This document shows positions 13,214-23,763 of a stretch of 42,195 nucleotides of DNA, one piece after another. The position numbers were made by a program, and so were the translations under genes. The DNA is from Kurthia populi (lineage in GTDB: Bacteria; Bacillota; Bacilli; Bacillales_A; Planococcaceae), in the NCBI RefSeq assembly GCF_042686175.1, contig NZ_JBHUOR010000130.1, positions 1-42,195 on the forward strand. Reading direction: 5' to 3'. Within the stretch, counting starts at the first letter, position 1. The number at the start of each line of letters is the position of its first letter. Under the pieces are notes generated by a model. It worked only from the letters and a program-made list of their open reading frames with translations. It did no database searches and was not told the origin of the DNA.

Positions 13214-16200
13214 ATGGCAAACAATGCACAACCATTAGGTCAGATGATTATTGAAGTGGATATTTCGAGTGTCGGTTTTGAAAGCAGTTTAAAAGATATG
13301 CAACGTGCATTGAAACAAAATCAACAAAAGATGAAAGCTGAAATGGCGGTTTACGATACATTAGAGGATAAAGTCGGGAAACTTGAAGCAAATTATGACG
13401 GTTTACGTGACTCCATGAAGCTCAACGCAAAACAAATCGATAAGCTCAAACAAGCCTATGCAGATGAAGTGGCAGCGAGTGGCGAATCATCGGAAAAAGC
13501 ACGAGAATTAGCGCGCCAAATCAATAAAACAGTGCAAGAACAAGCCAAGTATCAAGCACAGTTAAATCGCGTTACATCGCAATTAACGGATGCGCGCGAT
13601 GGTACAGAGGAATTGCGGAAATCGATTAGTCTTTTAAGTACAGAGAATCGTTCAATCGTGGCAAATTTGCGTTCACAAGGGAAAGAACTCGAAGCCCTTG
13701 AAGCCGATTATAACGGGCTAGAACAAGCTGTGGAAGAACGGACACGTTTAATCGACAAGGAAAAGCAAAAGATGCAACGTTTGAAGCAACAATATGGCGA
13801 AAATAGCGAAGAATATCGTCGCCAGGTGGCACGTGTACGTGACTTAGAAACATCCAATAATGAAGCACGACGCGCTATGAATCGTTTACAAGAAGAAATG
13901 GATGAAACACAGCAAAGTAGTAGTAAGCTACGTTCAGCATTTTCTAAGGTAGGCGATAAAATTAGCGGTATGAGTGGGCCATTAATAGGATTATCTACAG
14001 CTGTTGCAGGTGTAGGAACAGCAATGGGTGCGCTCGCTATCGATATTTCAAATGCAACTGACAATATCGAATCGCGATTAGAAACATTAGTAAATGGTTC
14101 TGAAGAAAAATTAAAGAAAATGAAAAAGAACATCATGGAAACGTACACAGCTGGTTTAACTACGGATCTTGATGAAACAACCAATATTGCTGCACGTACC
14201 GAGCAACGAGGAATTGCAGATAAAGATAAACAAAAAGCCATTGATTATGCCACAGTTATTTCAAAAAATAGTGACTTAGAAGGAAAAGAGATTGTCGATG
14301 TTCTTTCTATGCTTCAAAAAAAGTTTGGGATGACAATTGAACAAGCCGGGGATTATGCACAACGAATTGCACAAACAGGTATTGAAGATTTTGACCAAGC
14401 AATGGAATATATTCCGCAACTAAAAGATGGTGGTTTAAGCATCGATGAAATCATTGCACGACTCGAAGGTGGGATGAAATCGGGTGCATGGAATAGTGAT
14501 AAGACACTCGATTTACTTGCTGAAGGACAAAAGAAAGTAGTCGGTGACGGTGCTGATGCCTATAAAGAATTTGGATTAGTTACTGAATACGCAAAATTCC
14601 AAGCTGGTGAAATTGATTATAAAGCCTTCATGATGGAAGCAAAGAAAAAGGCTGATAAATTACCAAAAGAAGATAAGAAAGCCTTTTGGGCAGCTATTTT
14701 CGGTACGCAAGGTGAAGATATTGATTTGGGTTCAATCAATGGTATTTTCAATGCGAAAGAAAAAAGTGGTAAAGCAGAAAAAGGACAAGCTGATGATTTA
14801 GTAAATAAAGAAAAAGAGAAAGCGATTGTCCGATTAACTGCTGCTTATAATAAATTAAAAAAAGAGTTGTTACCACTTGGAAATACTTTAATGAATACGG
14901 GTGCAGCGATAGCTGAAGGCCTTCTTCCATATGTTGAAAAATTAATTACTTGGTTCAATGGATTATCTGATACACAACAAAAAATCGCAATTGGTGCCGG
15001 TGTATTAGCAGTTGCGATGGGTCCTTTAACAATTGCTTTTAAAGTATTAGCTATGCCAATTAAACTCGCTTGGAGTGCTATTAAAGGTTTATTTAGTGGT
15101 TTGAAATTACTTGTTTCTTTCTTGCCATCTATGAGCACCGTTATGAGTGGATTAGGAAAAGCTGTAGATATAGCCTATAAGCCAATTGTTTGGCTAGGTA
15201 ATGGCTTATCAAAGCTATGGAATGTGCTTAAATTTATCGCACCATTTATTCGTACAGGATTAGTTACAGCGTTTAGAGCGCTACTTGGACCAGTCGGGTT
15301 AGTTATCACAGCGGTTTCCTTACTTGTGGCTGGATTCAAATATGCGTATAAGCATTCTGAAACGTTCCGTAATTTTGTTAATAAATTACGTGATAGCTTA
15401 TTAAACACGTGGAACAATTTAAAAGCGATGGGCGTTCGTGGCGTTGTATCAGCGATGTGGAAATCGGTTAAAGGCGCTTTTGCATCTGGCTATACCTTTG
15501 TGAAAACAAAAATCGAAGGCGCTAAAAATGCTATTTCAAACGCTTGGACAAATGCACGTAAATTAGCAGTCGCTAAGGTAACAGGTATGTGGACAAGTAC
15601 GAAAAACTTATTTTCGTCGGGCTACAATGCAGTGAAATCACGTATGGCCAGTGTGAAAAATTCAGTGTCTAATGCTTGGACAAATACGAAAAAGGCAACA
15701 ACCGACAAAGTATCATCGATGTGGACGAGCACCAAGAACTCTTTCTCCAATGGCTACAATGCAGTAAAGAATCGTATGTCGAATGTAAAAACAGCGATGT
15801 CGAATTCATGGACGGCCATTAAGAAATTAACCGTTGAGAAAGTTACTAATATGATCGATCACGTGAAGAAAATGCCACAACGAATGGCAGATGCAATTGC
15901 TAAAGGTGCCGGGGCATTGAAAAATGGCGGTAAAAAATTGCTAAAAGGGTTAATCGGTGGCGTAGAGTGGGGCTTAAACAAAGTCATTAAAGGCGTGAAT
16001 CAAGTAATGACTTGGGTAGGCGCTGACGATTCGAAATTAAAGCCAGTCGATTTAACTAAGTATGCGAAAGGTACACCAAATGGTGGGCATGATGGCGGTT
16101 TAGCAATGGTCAACGATGCACCAGGTAGTAACTATCGTGAGTTAGTAGCATTGCCGAATGGTCAAACATTCGTACCAAAAGGACGAAATGTGGTCATGAA

Positions 16201-17746
16201 TCTTCCACAAGGTGCGGAAGTATTGCCCGGTCATAAGACGCGCGATTTAGCCAAACGTGGTGTCATTCCACAATATAAATCGGGTGTTGGTGATACACTA
16301 TCTGGTCTGTGGTCATCCACAAAATCGGGTGCTTCAAAGTTATGGCAAGGCACGAAAGATGTTAGTTCTGCAGCATTTAATAAAGTAAAAGATTGGTCTA
16401 CAGAAATTTGGGATTGGGTAACAAGTCCAGAAAAAGTGAAAGACCTTCTAATGAATGTGATTGGAAATGTCATTCCGGGTGAATTTTCTTCTGGTATGGT
16501 GCCATCTATGTTGAATGGCATGATGAAAAAAATGGTGGACAAAGCGAAAGATTTTGTCTTTAACATTGCCGATTCAATGGGCGGTGGAGCCGATTTTGGT
16601 TCTTGGTCACCATTTACAGGTGATTTTAATAAAATTAGCAACAAAATGGGCGTATACGATTACCTATATGATTTAGGTAAACAAATCGTAAATCAATTTA
16701 AATCGCAGTATCCTTCACTTTATATTTCAAACGGAAAACGAAAAGAATCGAAAACTAAAGCAGGTACTACATCGGACCATGTTTATGGACTTGGGTTGGA
16801 TTTAGCGCGTGGTGGAATTAGTGATAATTCCTATTATCAAATGGCGAAATCGCTACAAGGACATCCTTATTTGAAATATGTAATCGGAAGTGACAAATGG
16901 AGCCAAAATGGTGGAGAGTTTAAAAAGTTCCCGTATGGCGGGCATATGAATCACCTTCACTTATCAGCAAAATCACCAGCTGAAGCAAAGGCAGCGAAAG
17001 GAAGTTTTGGTGCTGCAGGAAATGTTTCTGGCGGTGCAAAGGCTTGGATTCCACAAATCAAGAAAGCCCACCAAGCTATCTATGGTCGTGCAATTTCGAA
17101 ACAAGGGTTAAATGAAGTGCTTGAACAAATTCAAACGGAGTCCGGTGGTAATGCGACGGTTCGACAAGGAATTGTCGATGTAAATACGCATAATGGTTCG
17201 GGCGGTGCGAAAGGATTACTTCAATTCATTCAATCCACATTTGATAATTATAAATTAAAAGGGCATGGCAATATTTTTAGTGGCTATGACCAATTACTTG
17301 CCATGTTCAACATCAAAGAATGGTATGCAGCTATCACGCGTGCTGGTAAAGGAAAAGGATGGAGTCCAAGAGGTCCACGTGTAAAACCATATGCCAACGG
17401 TGGACTTATTACCAGTCCTACGCTTGGTCTAGTAGGTGAGGCGGGCCCAGAGCTTGTTTTACCATTGGATAAAGCGAAAAAAGGACGTTCCATGCAATTA
17501 CTTGCACAAGCTAGTCAGTATTTGAATGGGAATAAAGCAACTACTTCTACTGCATCTGTGGAAGGTATTGTAGCAGCTATCATGGCGCAAGGTGCTGAAA
17601 CATCTAAAAAATTAGATGCATTAATTGCTTTACTTGCATCGGGTACCACTATTCAAATTGATGGTAAAGAAATTGCAAATGTCGTTAATCGTATTAATCA
17701 AACGAATGAGCGCATGAGCATGCGAGCGAAAGGAGTGACAACATGA
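13214..17746 (+). CDS. tail tape measure protein with M15-type peptidase and transglycosylase domains
   Basis: The 1510-residue product sets tail length. Residues 1-250 are coiled coil; then a PhageMin-type core (DNIESRLETLVNGSEEKLKK onward), hydrophobic segments near 585-660 and 690-715, and tandem repeats at about 770-880 (WTSTKN.FS.GYNAVK.RM units). Two enzyme domains follow. A zinc-peptidase-like domain shows H1189-x6-D1196 and H1247-L-H1249 (LD/DD-carboxypeptidase, M15 pattern). A lytic transglycosylase-like domain shows E1309-S-G-G and GGAKGLLQFIQSTFDNYK. The end, GEAGPELVLPLDK, is typical. The enzymes would open the wall during DNA injection. AAGGAGGTGG precedes ATG. Confidence 0.95.
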   Translation: MANNAQPLGQMIIEVDISSVGFESSLKDMQRALKQNQQKMKAEMAVYDTLEDKVGKLEANYDGLRDSMKLNAKQIDKLKQAYADEVAASGESSEKARELARQINKTVQEQAKYQAQLNRVTSQLTDARDGTEELRKSISLLSTENRSIVANLRSQGKELEALEADYNGLEQAVEERTRLIDKEKQKMQRLKQQYGENSEEYRRQVARVRDLETSNNEARRAMNRLQEEMDETQQSSSKLRSAFSKVGDKISGMSGPLIGLSTAVAGVGTAMGALAIDISNATDNIESRLETLVNGSEEKLKKMKKNIMETYTAGLTTDLDETTNIAARTEQRGIADKDKQKAIDYATVISKNSDLEGKEIVDVLSMLQKKFGMTIEQAGDYAQRIAQTGIEDFDQAMEYIPQLKDGGLSIDEIIARLEGGMKSGAWNSDKTLDLLAEGQKKVVGDGADAYKEFGLVTEYAKFQAGEIDYKAFMMEAKKKADKLPKEDKKAFWAAIFGTQGEDIDLGSINGIFNAKEKSGKAEKGQADDLVNKEKEKAIVRLTAAYNKLKKELLPLGNTLMNTGAAIAEGLLPYVEKLITWFNGLSDTQQKIAIGAGVLAVAMGPLTIAFKVLAMPIKLAWSAIKGLFSGLKLLVSFLPSMSTVMSGLGKAVDIAYKPIVWLGNGLSKLWNVLKFIAPFIRTGLVTAFRALLGPVGLVITAVSLLVAGFKYAYKHSETFRNFVNKLRDSLLNTWNNLKAMGVRGVVSAMWKSVKGAFASGYTFVKTKIEGAKNAISNAWTNARKLAVAKVTGMWTSTKNLFSSGYNAVKSRMASVKNSVSNAWTNTKKATTDKVSSMWTSTKNSFSNGYNAVKNRMSNVKTAMSNSWTAIKKLTVEKVTNMIDHVKKMPQRMADAIAKGAGALKNGGKKLLKGLIGGVEWGLNKVIKGVNQVMTWVGADDSKLKPVDLTKYAKGTPNGGHDGGLAMVNDAPGSNYRELVALPNGQTFVPKGRNVVMNLPQGAEVLPGHKTRDLAKRGVIPQYKSGVGDTLSGLWSSTKSGASKLWQGTKDVSSAAFNKVKDWSTEIWDWVTSPEKVKDLLMNVIGNVIPGEFSSGMVPSMLNGMMKKMVDKAKDFVFNIADSMGGGADFGSWSPFTGDFNKISNKMGVYDYLYDLGKQIVNQFKSQYPSLYISNGKRKESKTKAGTTSDHVYGLGLDLARGGISDNSYYQMAKSLQGHPYLKYVIGSDKWSQNGGEFKKFPYGGHMNHLHLSAKSPAEAKAAKGSFGAAGNVSGGAKAWIPQIKKAHQAIYGRAISKQGLNEVLEQIQTESGGNATVRQGIVDVNTHNGSGGAKGLLQFIQSTFDNYKLKGHGNIFSGYDQLLAMFNIKEWYAAITRAGKGKGWSPRGPRVKPYANGGLITSPTLGLVGEAGPELVLPLDKAKKGRSMQLLAQASQYLNGNKATTSTASVEGIVAAIMAQGAETSKKLDALIALLASGTTIQIDGKEIANVVNRINQTNERMSMRAKGVTT

Positions 17747-19386
17747 TAATCACAGCAGAACCATCCTTTACTTATGATGGTGCATATATGAAACAACTAG
17801 GGTACTTTTTAAATAATGTAGTAGTTTCTTCACCAGAAATTTCACCGGAGAATGTGAATGTACCTGGTCGACTAGGCACTTTAAATATGGGAAATGATAT
17901 TGGTTCGCGTCAGATTACATTAGACGTGAGCCTTTATTGTTTTTCACAAGAAGATTTCAATGAGAAACGATTGTATTTAGAAAATCTGGTTATTTTACAA
18001 GAGCCAGTAGAAAAGCCACTTGTTCTAGATACAGATGCACAATGGACATATTATGGACAGTTTACCGGTATTTCTGATTTTGAATGGGTTAATGGTTATG
18101 ACTATAGCGTAACTTTGACTTTTACTTGTGCTGATCCATTAAAATACGGTGAACAAATGACATATAACATCATCAATAATATCTTGAAATTTACACCAAA
18201 AGGACAGAAACAGACGTTTCCAGTCATCCATGCAATCGCTCAAAAAGACGCGACATGGTGCGGTTTATCGACTGTAGACCAATTTGTTTACGTCGGAGGT
18301 AAAGTGGATGTAGAAACTGGAGAAACTGCTACAACAATTTATAATCCTGTGTTGACAGATACAGCACAAAATATGGACTTGTGGCAACGGCAGTCTAGTG
18401 AAACGTTTACACAAGTAGATAATGGCACTGTTGGTAAAGGTTCTTATTTTCAACAATCCGATGATGATATTAATGTAAAAGATTTTGGAGAAAATACTGG
18501 TAAAAGTACAGAATGGTATGGTCCAGCGCTCAAACGTATGCTTACGAAACAATTGGCCAACTGGAAAGTGACGTGGCGTATACAGTCGATGAATAACTAC
18601 AAACGTGCCGAAAATAAATTTGAGTTGTATTTATTGGACAGCGCAGGCAAAGTAATTGGTAAATTAGGTATTAAAGATAACGGAGAAGGTAGCGAGCAAG
18701 AAATCAATGTACAAGTATATCGCGCAGATGGCAGTGTGAAAAGTGTTGGCCAGTTTAAACCAACTGTTAAAAATAAAAAAGCTGTTGCACTTTCAAGGAA
18801 ACAAAAGGTTAAAAAAACCGATTCAAAAGGCAAAGTAACATATAGTTATATCACACTAAAAGAATCACTTAATGAAAATAACAGTACAAATGATTTAACA
18901 GATTTTTATGGCTATATCGAAATTGAGAAAGTCGGCAATAAATTTTTTGCAACAGTCGTTAAATTAGATACAAAAAATCGGAATGAACTCAATCGTTGGG
19001 AATCTGTTTGGACCGATGAATTTGATACATTTAAAAAAGATTTAGCTGGCTTTGTATTGTATGCAGGAAAACGTTCAATTACAGAAGATGCTAAAGGAAT
19101 TAGCTACAAATCGAACTACTTAGCATTCTGTGATTTAAAGGTTTACGAACGTGCGGAAATTAAAGAAGAAACCATATTATCGTCCACACCAGAGGTCATT
19201 ATTTGGGAAGGTGATGAACTTATTTTTGATTGTGAACGTGGTCGTATTTATAAGAATGGCCAACTTTTCATGGATGCAATGCACATCGGCACCGACTTTA
19301 TTAAATTCATAGGCGGCGTACAAGATGAAATTGTATTTGCAGAAGGATTTGACTGGACGATGCATATACGCCCGACAGCATTATAG
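17743..19386 (+). CDS. distal tail protein (Dit) with an inserted domain
   Basis: At 547 residues this is about twice a minimal Dit. The N-terminal belt domain (FTYDGAYMKQLGYFLNNVVV, GRLGTLNMGNDIGSRQITLD, near residues 6-70) and the last 60 residues (GDELIFDCERGRIYKNGQLF...GFDWTMHIRPTAL) are standard Sipho_tail/Dit. Between about residues 205 and 480 an extra beta-rich stretch (WQRQSSETFTQVDNGT, WKVTWRIQSMNNYKRAENKF, YGYIEIEKVGNKFFATVVKL) looks like a jelly-roll carbohydrate-binding or concanavalin-type module, as in 'evolved' Dits. It would add host-surface binding at the baseplate. ATG overlaps the tape-measure stop (ACATGATAA). Confidence 0.85.
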   Translation: MIITAEPSFTYDGAYMKQLGYFLNNVVVSSPEISPENVNVPGRLGTLNMGNDIGSRQITLDVSLYCFSQEDFNEKRLYLENLVILQEPVEKPLVLDTDAQWTYYGQFTGISDFEWVNGYDYSVTLTFTCADPLKYGEQMTYNIINNILKFTPKGQKQTFPVIHAIAQKDATWCGLSTVDQFVYVGGKVDVETGETATTIYNPVLTDTAQNMDLWQRQSSETFTQVDNGTVGKGSYFQQSDDDINVKDFGENTGKSTEWYGPALKRMLTKQLANWKVTWRIQSMNNYKRAENKFELYLLDSAGKVIGKLGIKDNGEGSEQEINVQVYRADGSVKSVGQFKPTVKNKKAVALSRKQKVKKTDSKGKVTYSYITLKESLNENNSTNDLTDFYGYIEIEKVGNKFFATVVKLDTKNRNELNRWESVWTDEFDTFKKDLAGFVLYAGKRSITEDAKGISYKSNYLAFCDLKVYERAEIKEETILSSTPEVIIWEGDELIFDCERGRIYKNGQLFMDAMHIGTDFIKFIGGVQDEIVFAEGFDWTMHIRPTAL

Positions 19387-19400
19387 AAAGGAGGTAACCG

Positions 19401-21971
19401 ATGAATCTACTCATTTTAAAAGCAGATGCAGCAAGTCGTTATGCTGCTGACGATTATAAAACAGTGGCCGTTTTAAGCAATGATAGTACGCATTCTTGTC
19501 CATTTTACGATGACTTGCGTACAGAGAAACTAGAGGATTTTTATGACACGTATCAATTTAGCGTACCAGCTAATGAAGAAGAATCACAGCACATTGTGCG
19601 AGGGAATTATGTAGTATTTCAAGATGAAACTTATAAGCACCGGTTGTTTCGTATTTATGATGTAGAAGATGCACTATTAGGCGATATACACGTGAAAACA
19701 GCTTATGCAGAAAATGCATTTGTACATGATTTATTAAAAACACTAGTGCCACGTGCCAAAATTGGAACAGTCAATTTTCGCGATGCATTCGCACATTGTT
19801 TAAGTAATAGTGGTTGGCAAATTAAAAATGCGGAATGGTTAGGTGAACTAATCGCACAAGAATTCGATGGCACTACAACGGCACAAGGAGAGATTCAAAA
19901 AATTTGTAAAGATTATCGTGGAGAAATTGATGCTTATGTAGAATTAAACGATGCGAATAAAATCATTAATAAGTGTTTTGATCTTGTGGAAGAACGCGGA
20001 CGACACGATACAGGTAAACGTTTTGAATATCGTAGAGATTTAGTGGGTGTCACGCGTCGTGCATCTGATGCAGAACTTTATACAGCGATAAAAGCTCGTG
20101 GAAAAGATGGCATTACATTTACAGATATGAATAATGGTAGCGATACGATTTACGATAGTGCTGCCAATGATTTATATAACGGTGGTCGTGAGTATCTAGT
20201 AAAGTTTGTTGAATATAGTGAACTTGAAACGCCATCAGCTTTATATTCTGCTGCACGACAAGAATTAAATGAATGCAATCGCCCAAAATACCAATATGAA
20301 ATTGATACTGCCTTACTCAATCAGATGGCTGGTTATACAGATGAAGAACCGGTTTGGCTAGGTGATAGTGTAAGAGCAGTCGATTTTGAAATGGCACCAG
20401 AGCTTACAGTAGGTGCTCGTATTATTGAAAAAGAAACATCTTTTAGTGATCCAACAAAAAACAAAGTTATTTTAGGTGAATATGTAGAGTTAGTAAACAA
20501 TACACCAGATGAAATTAAAAAAATACAATCCGATTTAACAACGCTAAATAATAGTTTATCGCCTGTTTATCGTATTGAAATCCGTCCAAGCGCCGGTTTA
20601 ATTGCACGTAACGGTTACCTTCAAACGACTGGCGATGCAGTACTTGAAGCAGTAGTTTACAAAGATAATATTCGAGTGAACGGCACAAAAGAACAATACG
20701 TGTGGGAAAAGATTTATCGTAAGACAGGTGAACACGATACAGCATGGGAAATGGCGCAACAGAATATTGGTAATACTGTCACAGTGACGGGTGAAGATTA
20801 TGCCAAGAACTGTGATTTTTATTGTCACTTTTTAGACGATTCATTTAACTTTGTTGCTACAACTTACTTTAAAACAGCAATTGAAGATACGGTAAAGAAA
20901 ATTGAAGCCTTACAAAATACGCATGCTATCATTCCTTTTATTACAGATACGCACTATGCAACAGATGGAATGGAATATACACAATCTAAATTGCGCTCGA
21001 TGGACCATATCCGAAACGTTGTTGAAATTACACACCAGGTTGATTGTGATTTAGTTGTACATGGTGGTGATCTAGTGGATGGTAAAACATCTAAAGCGCT
21101 CACTCTTTCTAATTTACAGGCTGTAACTGCTATGTTAAATCAGTCTGATTGCCCCGTAATGTTTACGAAAGGGAATCACGATGATAATGGTCTTGGTGAT
21201 GTACGACAATACGGTGCAAAGGGTGAAGGTTTAATTAAACCTAACGAATTATCTCTAATCTTTAAAAATCAATATTTACAAAATGACATTAGTTATAACA
21301 GTGAAGATAATGCAATCTATAGCTACTACGATGTGGAAGATAAAAAACTGCGTGTCATCGTAATCGACGCATGGGATTTGCGTTATGACTTGCTGGATGA
21401 TGTAAAAAAAGTAAAATATCAATCACGCAAATATTTAGGATTTCAAGCAAAACAAATTCAATATGTAGCAGACGTTTTAAAGCAAACACCAAGTAATTAT
21501 GGTGTTGCTGTATTCGTCCACAATGGGTTGAATGGTACCGTTGATAATGGTGATTGGACTGCCCTTAATGATGAAGTTATGTCAGGAATATTTAATGCGT
21601 GGCGCACTGGTTCAACATACGATTCGACAAAAGATGCACTGCATACTGCTAATAAAAATAATGATTATCCAGTCACTATTCAAGTAGATTACAGCGAACG
21701 AGGTCCTGGTAAGTTGATAAGTTTCTTTGCCGGTCACAAACATCGTGATGTGGCCAAGCGTGAAGGGTTCGGGAATACACCAACGATTTTAACGAATTGC
21801 TCTTATTCCGCAGGTGATGCAGATGATAAAGAGCGTCGTATCATCGGTACTGTTAATGAGGACTTATTCGATGTTATTGCAATTAGTGTTGATTTGAACG
21901 ATATTCAATTGATTCGATTTGGTGCCCAGTCTAATAATCGTCCTATTCGCCAATATGCAGGAGGTGCGTGA
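19401..21971 (+). CDS. tail-associated protein (Tal/gp18-like) fused to a metallophosphoesterase
   Basis: An 856-residue baseplate protein. Residues 1-370 resemble the siphophage Tal/prophage endopeptidase-tail hub (AVLSNDSTHSCPFYDDLRTE; NVFRDAF-like region; GARIIEKETSFSDPTKNKVI, LGEYVELVNN). Residues about 400-505 form a beta linker. Residues 510-850 are a complete calcineurin-like phosphoesterase: D516-T-H518, HGGDLVDG, G-N592-H593-D, VFVHNGLNG and G-H779-K-H781. All metal ligands are present, so it should be active. A target such as teichoic acid or another phosphodiester wall polymer is inferred from its place on the tail tip. GGAGGTAACCG precedes ATG. Confidence 0.87.
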   Translation: MNLLILKADAASRYAADDYKTVAVLSNDSTHSCPFYDDLRTEKLEDFYDTYQFSVPANEEESQHIVRGNYVVFQDETYKHRLFRIYDVEDALLGDIHVKTAYAENAFVHDLLKTLVPRAKIGTVNFRDAFAHCLSNSGWQIKNAEWLGELIAQEFDGTTTAQGEIQKICKDYRGEIDAYVELNDANKIINKCFDLVEERGRHDTGKRFEYRRDLVGVTRRASDAELYTAIKARGKDGITFTDMNNGSDTIYDSAANDLYNGGREYLVKFVEYSELETPSALYSAARQELNECNRPKYQYEIDTALLNQMAGYTDEEPVWLGDSVRAVDFEMAPELTVGARIIEKETSFSDPTKNKVILGEYVELVNNTPDEIKKIQSDLTTLNNSLSPVYRIEIRPSAGLIARNGYLQTTGDAVLEAVVYKDNIRVNGTKEQYVWEKIYRKTGEHDTAWEMAQQNIGNTVTVTGEDYAKNCDFYCHFLDDSFNFVATTYFKTAIEDTVKKIEALQNTHAIIPFITDTHYATDGMEYTQSKLRSMDHIRNVVEITHQVDCDLVVHGGDLVDGKTSKALTLSNLQAVTAMLNQSDCPVMFTKGNHDDNGLGDVRQYGAKGEGLIKPNELSLIFKNQYLQNDISYNSEDNAIYSYYDVEDKKLRVIVIDAWDLRYDLLDDVKKVKYQSRKYLGFQAKQIQYVADVLKQTPSNYGVAVFVHNGLNGTVDNGDWTALNDEVMSGIFNAWRTGSTYDSTKDALHTANKNNDYPVTIQVDYSERGPGKLISFFAGHKHRDVAKREGFGNTPTILTNCSYSAGDADDKERRIIGTVNEDLFDVIAISVDLNDIQLIRFGAQSNNRPIRQYAGGA

Positions 21972-23521
21972 TGAAAGAAAAACGAGTCAAAGCGACAAGT
22001 AAAGTTTCACTTAGTAATAATACTGACATCCACGTAGGACCCACGCCACCACCATTTCCAGTTGAGGGGCAACAATGGCTAAACACATCGACTAACCCTC
22101 CACAGTTGTATGTGTGGGATGGCGAGAAATGGGTACTACAACAAATCGACATTGAAAAGCTAGATCCCGATTTAATCGATGAATTAAAAAATGATACGCT
22201 ACAAAAACATCAAGAATTATTAGACGAAATTGAAGGTATTAATACATCGATGGATAATTTAAAGCAGACAGTCGAAGAACGAAATCAACAAGATGATGCA
22301 GCATTCGCCACAGTAACACAATCTATCATCGATAATCGAGTTGAAGCGCTTGGTTGGTACGAAGAAAACGATGGCCGTATTAGTGGAATTGCTCAATCAA
22401 TGGAAGGTTTAGTTTTAAGAGTCGGAAATGCTGAAAGAGAATTAACGACTTTGACATTAACAGCCAGTGGTCTGCGTTCGGAAGTAAATTCCTTGAACAA
22501 TGGTACAGCGTCTATTATGACGCAAATGAGTGACCGCATTAATTTACGTGTACAAAAAGGTGATGTTATTAGTCAAATCAGTGTTGAAGCTGATAAGGGT
22601 GTTTATATTGCCGGGAAAGCCATTTATTTAGACGGTACGGTAAAAGTAGCTGATACATTCGTTGCACCGCGTATTATTAGTGCCAATAGCGCGAATACAG
22701 CTTATACAAAAATTGAAGGTCAACAAATGACGTGTTTTGGTTATTTTTCGAATAACTGGCGTGGAAAAACATACGCTGGGAATCATTCACTTGAAGCCAA
22801 AGTCGGCTATATTAAAATGAAACAACTGGATGGAGGGAATACGAACGCTCTCTATTACAGTGCAAAAGGTATTTCAACGCGGATGGATGCTGATAATAAC
22901 GGTTCTGCATCCGGTGTTATTGAATTCTTTGCTGATGGTTATACGTCGCAAGCTAACTCACTTGTACTTGCATCGAGTGGAAATATTATTTTAGAGTCGA
23001 CTGTTGGTAGTAATATCTTTATTAATCCAGCAGGCGGTTCACTCTATGTATCTGATAAAAATTATAATATGTACGACATCTATGCAAAATTAGCTGACTT
23101 AAATCGTGTCAACGCTGTAACAGCAGGGATTGGGAACTTTTATTTTAATAGCACAAATATCAATTCCTGGAGTGACGCAATTAAAATTGGTGGTACAACA
23201 GGTAATGTTGTAATTTCAGGGAATATGACATGCGCAAAATTAGTGGAAACATCAAAACGTGAGTTAAAGAAAAACATCCAAACATACGAAGGCGATGCAT
23301 TAGCGATTATTAATAGCATGCGTATTACAGAATATCAATATCTAGATGATATTGAAGGTATAGATCGCCCATACGTCGGACTAATTTTAGATGAAGCACC
23401 AGTTGAGGTTGCAGATACAAAAGGCGAAGGTGTTTTAGTTGCGCAAGGCACATGGCTTAACAGTCGCGCGATTCAGCAACTACTACATCGTGTGGAAGAA
23501 CTAGAAAGGAAAGTGGCATAA
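21971..23521 (+). CDS. tail fibre/spike protein with S74 intramolecular chaperone
   Basis: The 516-residue protein begins after AGGAGG with ATG 21971. N-terminal part: a short binding module (GPTPPPFPVEGQQWLNTSTN, PPQLYVWDGEKWVLQQIDIE), then a coiled coil (to about residue 120), beta-helix or fibre repeats, and the C-terminal Peptidase_S74 domain. In the S74 domain S428-K-R-E-L-K433 supplies the Ser/Lys dyad (five residues apart), followed by INSMRITEYQYLDDIEGIDR, VGLILDEAPVEV and a final heptad helix. S74 domains trimerise the fibre and then cut themselves off at the serine. The mature fibre would be about 427 residues. Confidence 0.88.
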   Translation: MKEKRVKATSKVSLSNNTDIHVGPTPPPFPVEGQQWLNTSTNPPQLYVWDGEKWVLQQIDIEKLDPDLIDELKNDTLQKHQELLDEIEGINTSMDNLKQTVEERNQQDDAAFATVTQSIIDNRVEALGWYEENDGRISGIAQSMEGLVLRVGNAERELTTLTLTASGLRSEVNSLNNGTASIMTQMSDRINLRVQKGDVISQISVEADKGVYIAGKAIYLDGTVKVADTFVAPRIISANSANTAYTKIEGQQMTCFGYFSNNWRGKTYAGNHSLEAKVGYIKMKQLDGGNTNALYYSAKGISTRMDADNNGSASGVIEFFADGYTSQANSLVLASSGNIILESTVGSNIFINPAGGSLYVSDKNYNMYDIYAKLADLNRVNAVTAGIGNFYFNSTNINSWSDAIKIGGTTGNVVISGNMTCAKLVETSKRELKKNIQTYEGDALAIINSMRITEYQYLDDIEGIDRPYVGLILDEAPVEVADTKGEGVLVAQGTWLNSRAIQQLLHRVEELERKVA

Positions 23522-23763
23522 TGGCAGAAAAAACAACAGAGCAATATGAAGCAACAATTACACGCCTTAATAGTGTAATTAAAAATATGGCATCGTCCAC
23601 AGCGGATGATGCTATTTTAATTGCAGAATTACAAGCAATTATAAGTGAGGACCAAGAAATCCTTCAACATTTGCAGACGGAAAATCAATCTTTGAAACAA
23701 GCCATCACACAAGCAGCAAAAGAAGGAGATGACGAGGTAAATGAAGTTACTACTGGTAAATGA
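23521..23763 (+). CDS. small coiled-coil protein in the fibre module
   Basis: Eighty residues, almost entirely heptad coil (ITRLNSVIKNM; EILQHLQTENQSLKQAITQA) with an acidic end. The start shares a base with the stop of the S74 fibre (TAATG) and the 3' end overlaps the next gene by 23 bases. Not recognised; position suggests a tail-fibre chaperone or minor baseplate part. Confidence 0.6.
   Translation: MAEKTTEQYEATITRLNSVIKNMASSTADDAILIAELQAIISEDQEILQHLQTENQSLKQAITQAAKEGDDEVNEVTTGK

Noticed and set aside
13708..14241. Minus-strand frame of 177 codons inside the tape measure gene
   Set aside because: Its product is Ser/Arg/Cys-rich with no domain, and the plus-strand coiled coil is clear.
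15550..15830. Insertion or repeat element within the tape measure gene
   Set aside because: The repeats are in frame and encode WTSTKN/GYNAVK units of the protein; there are no terminal inverted repeats or transposase.
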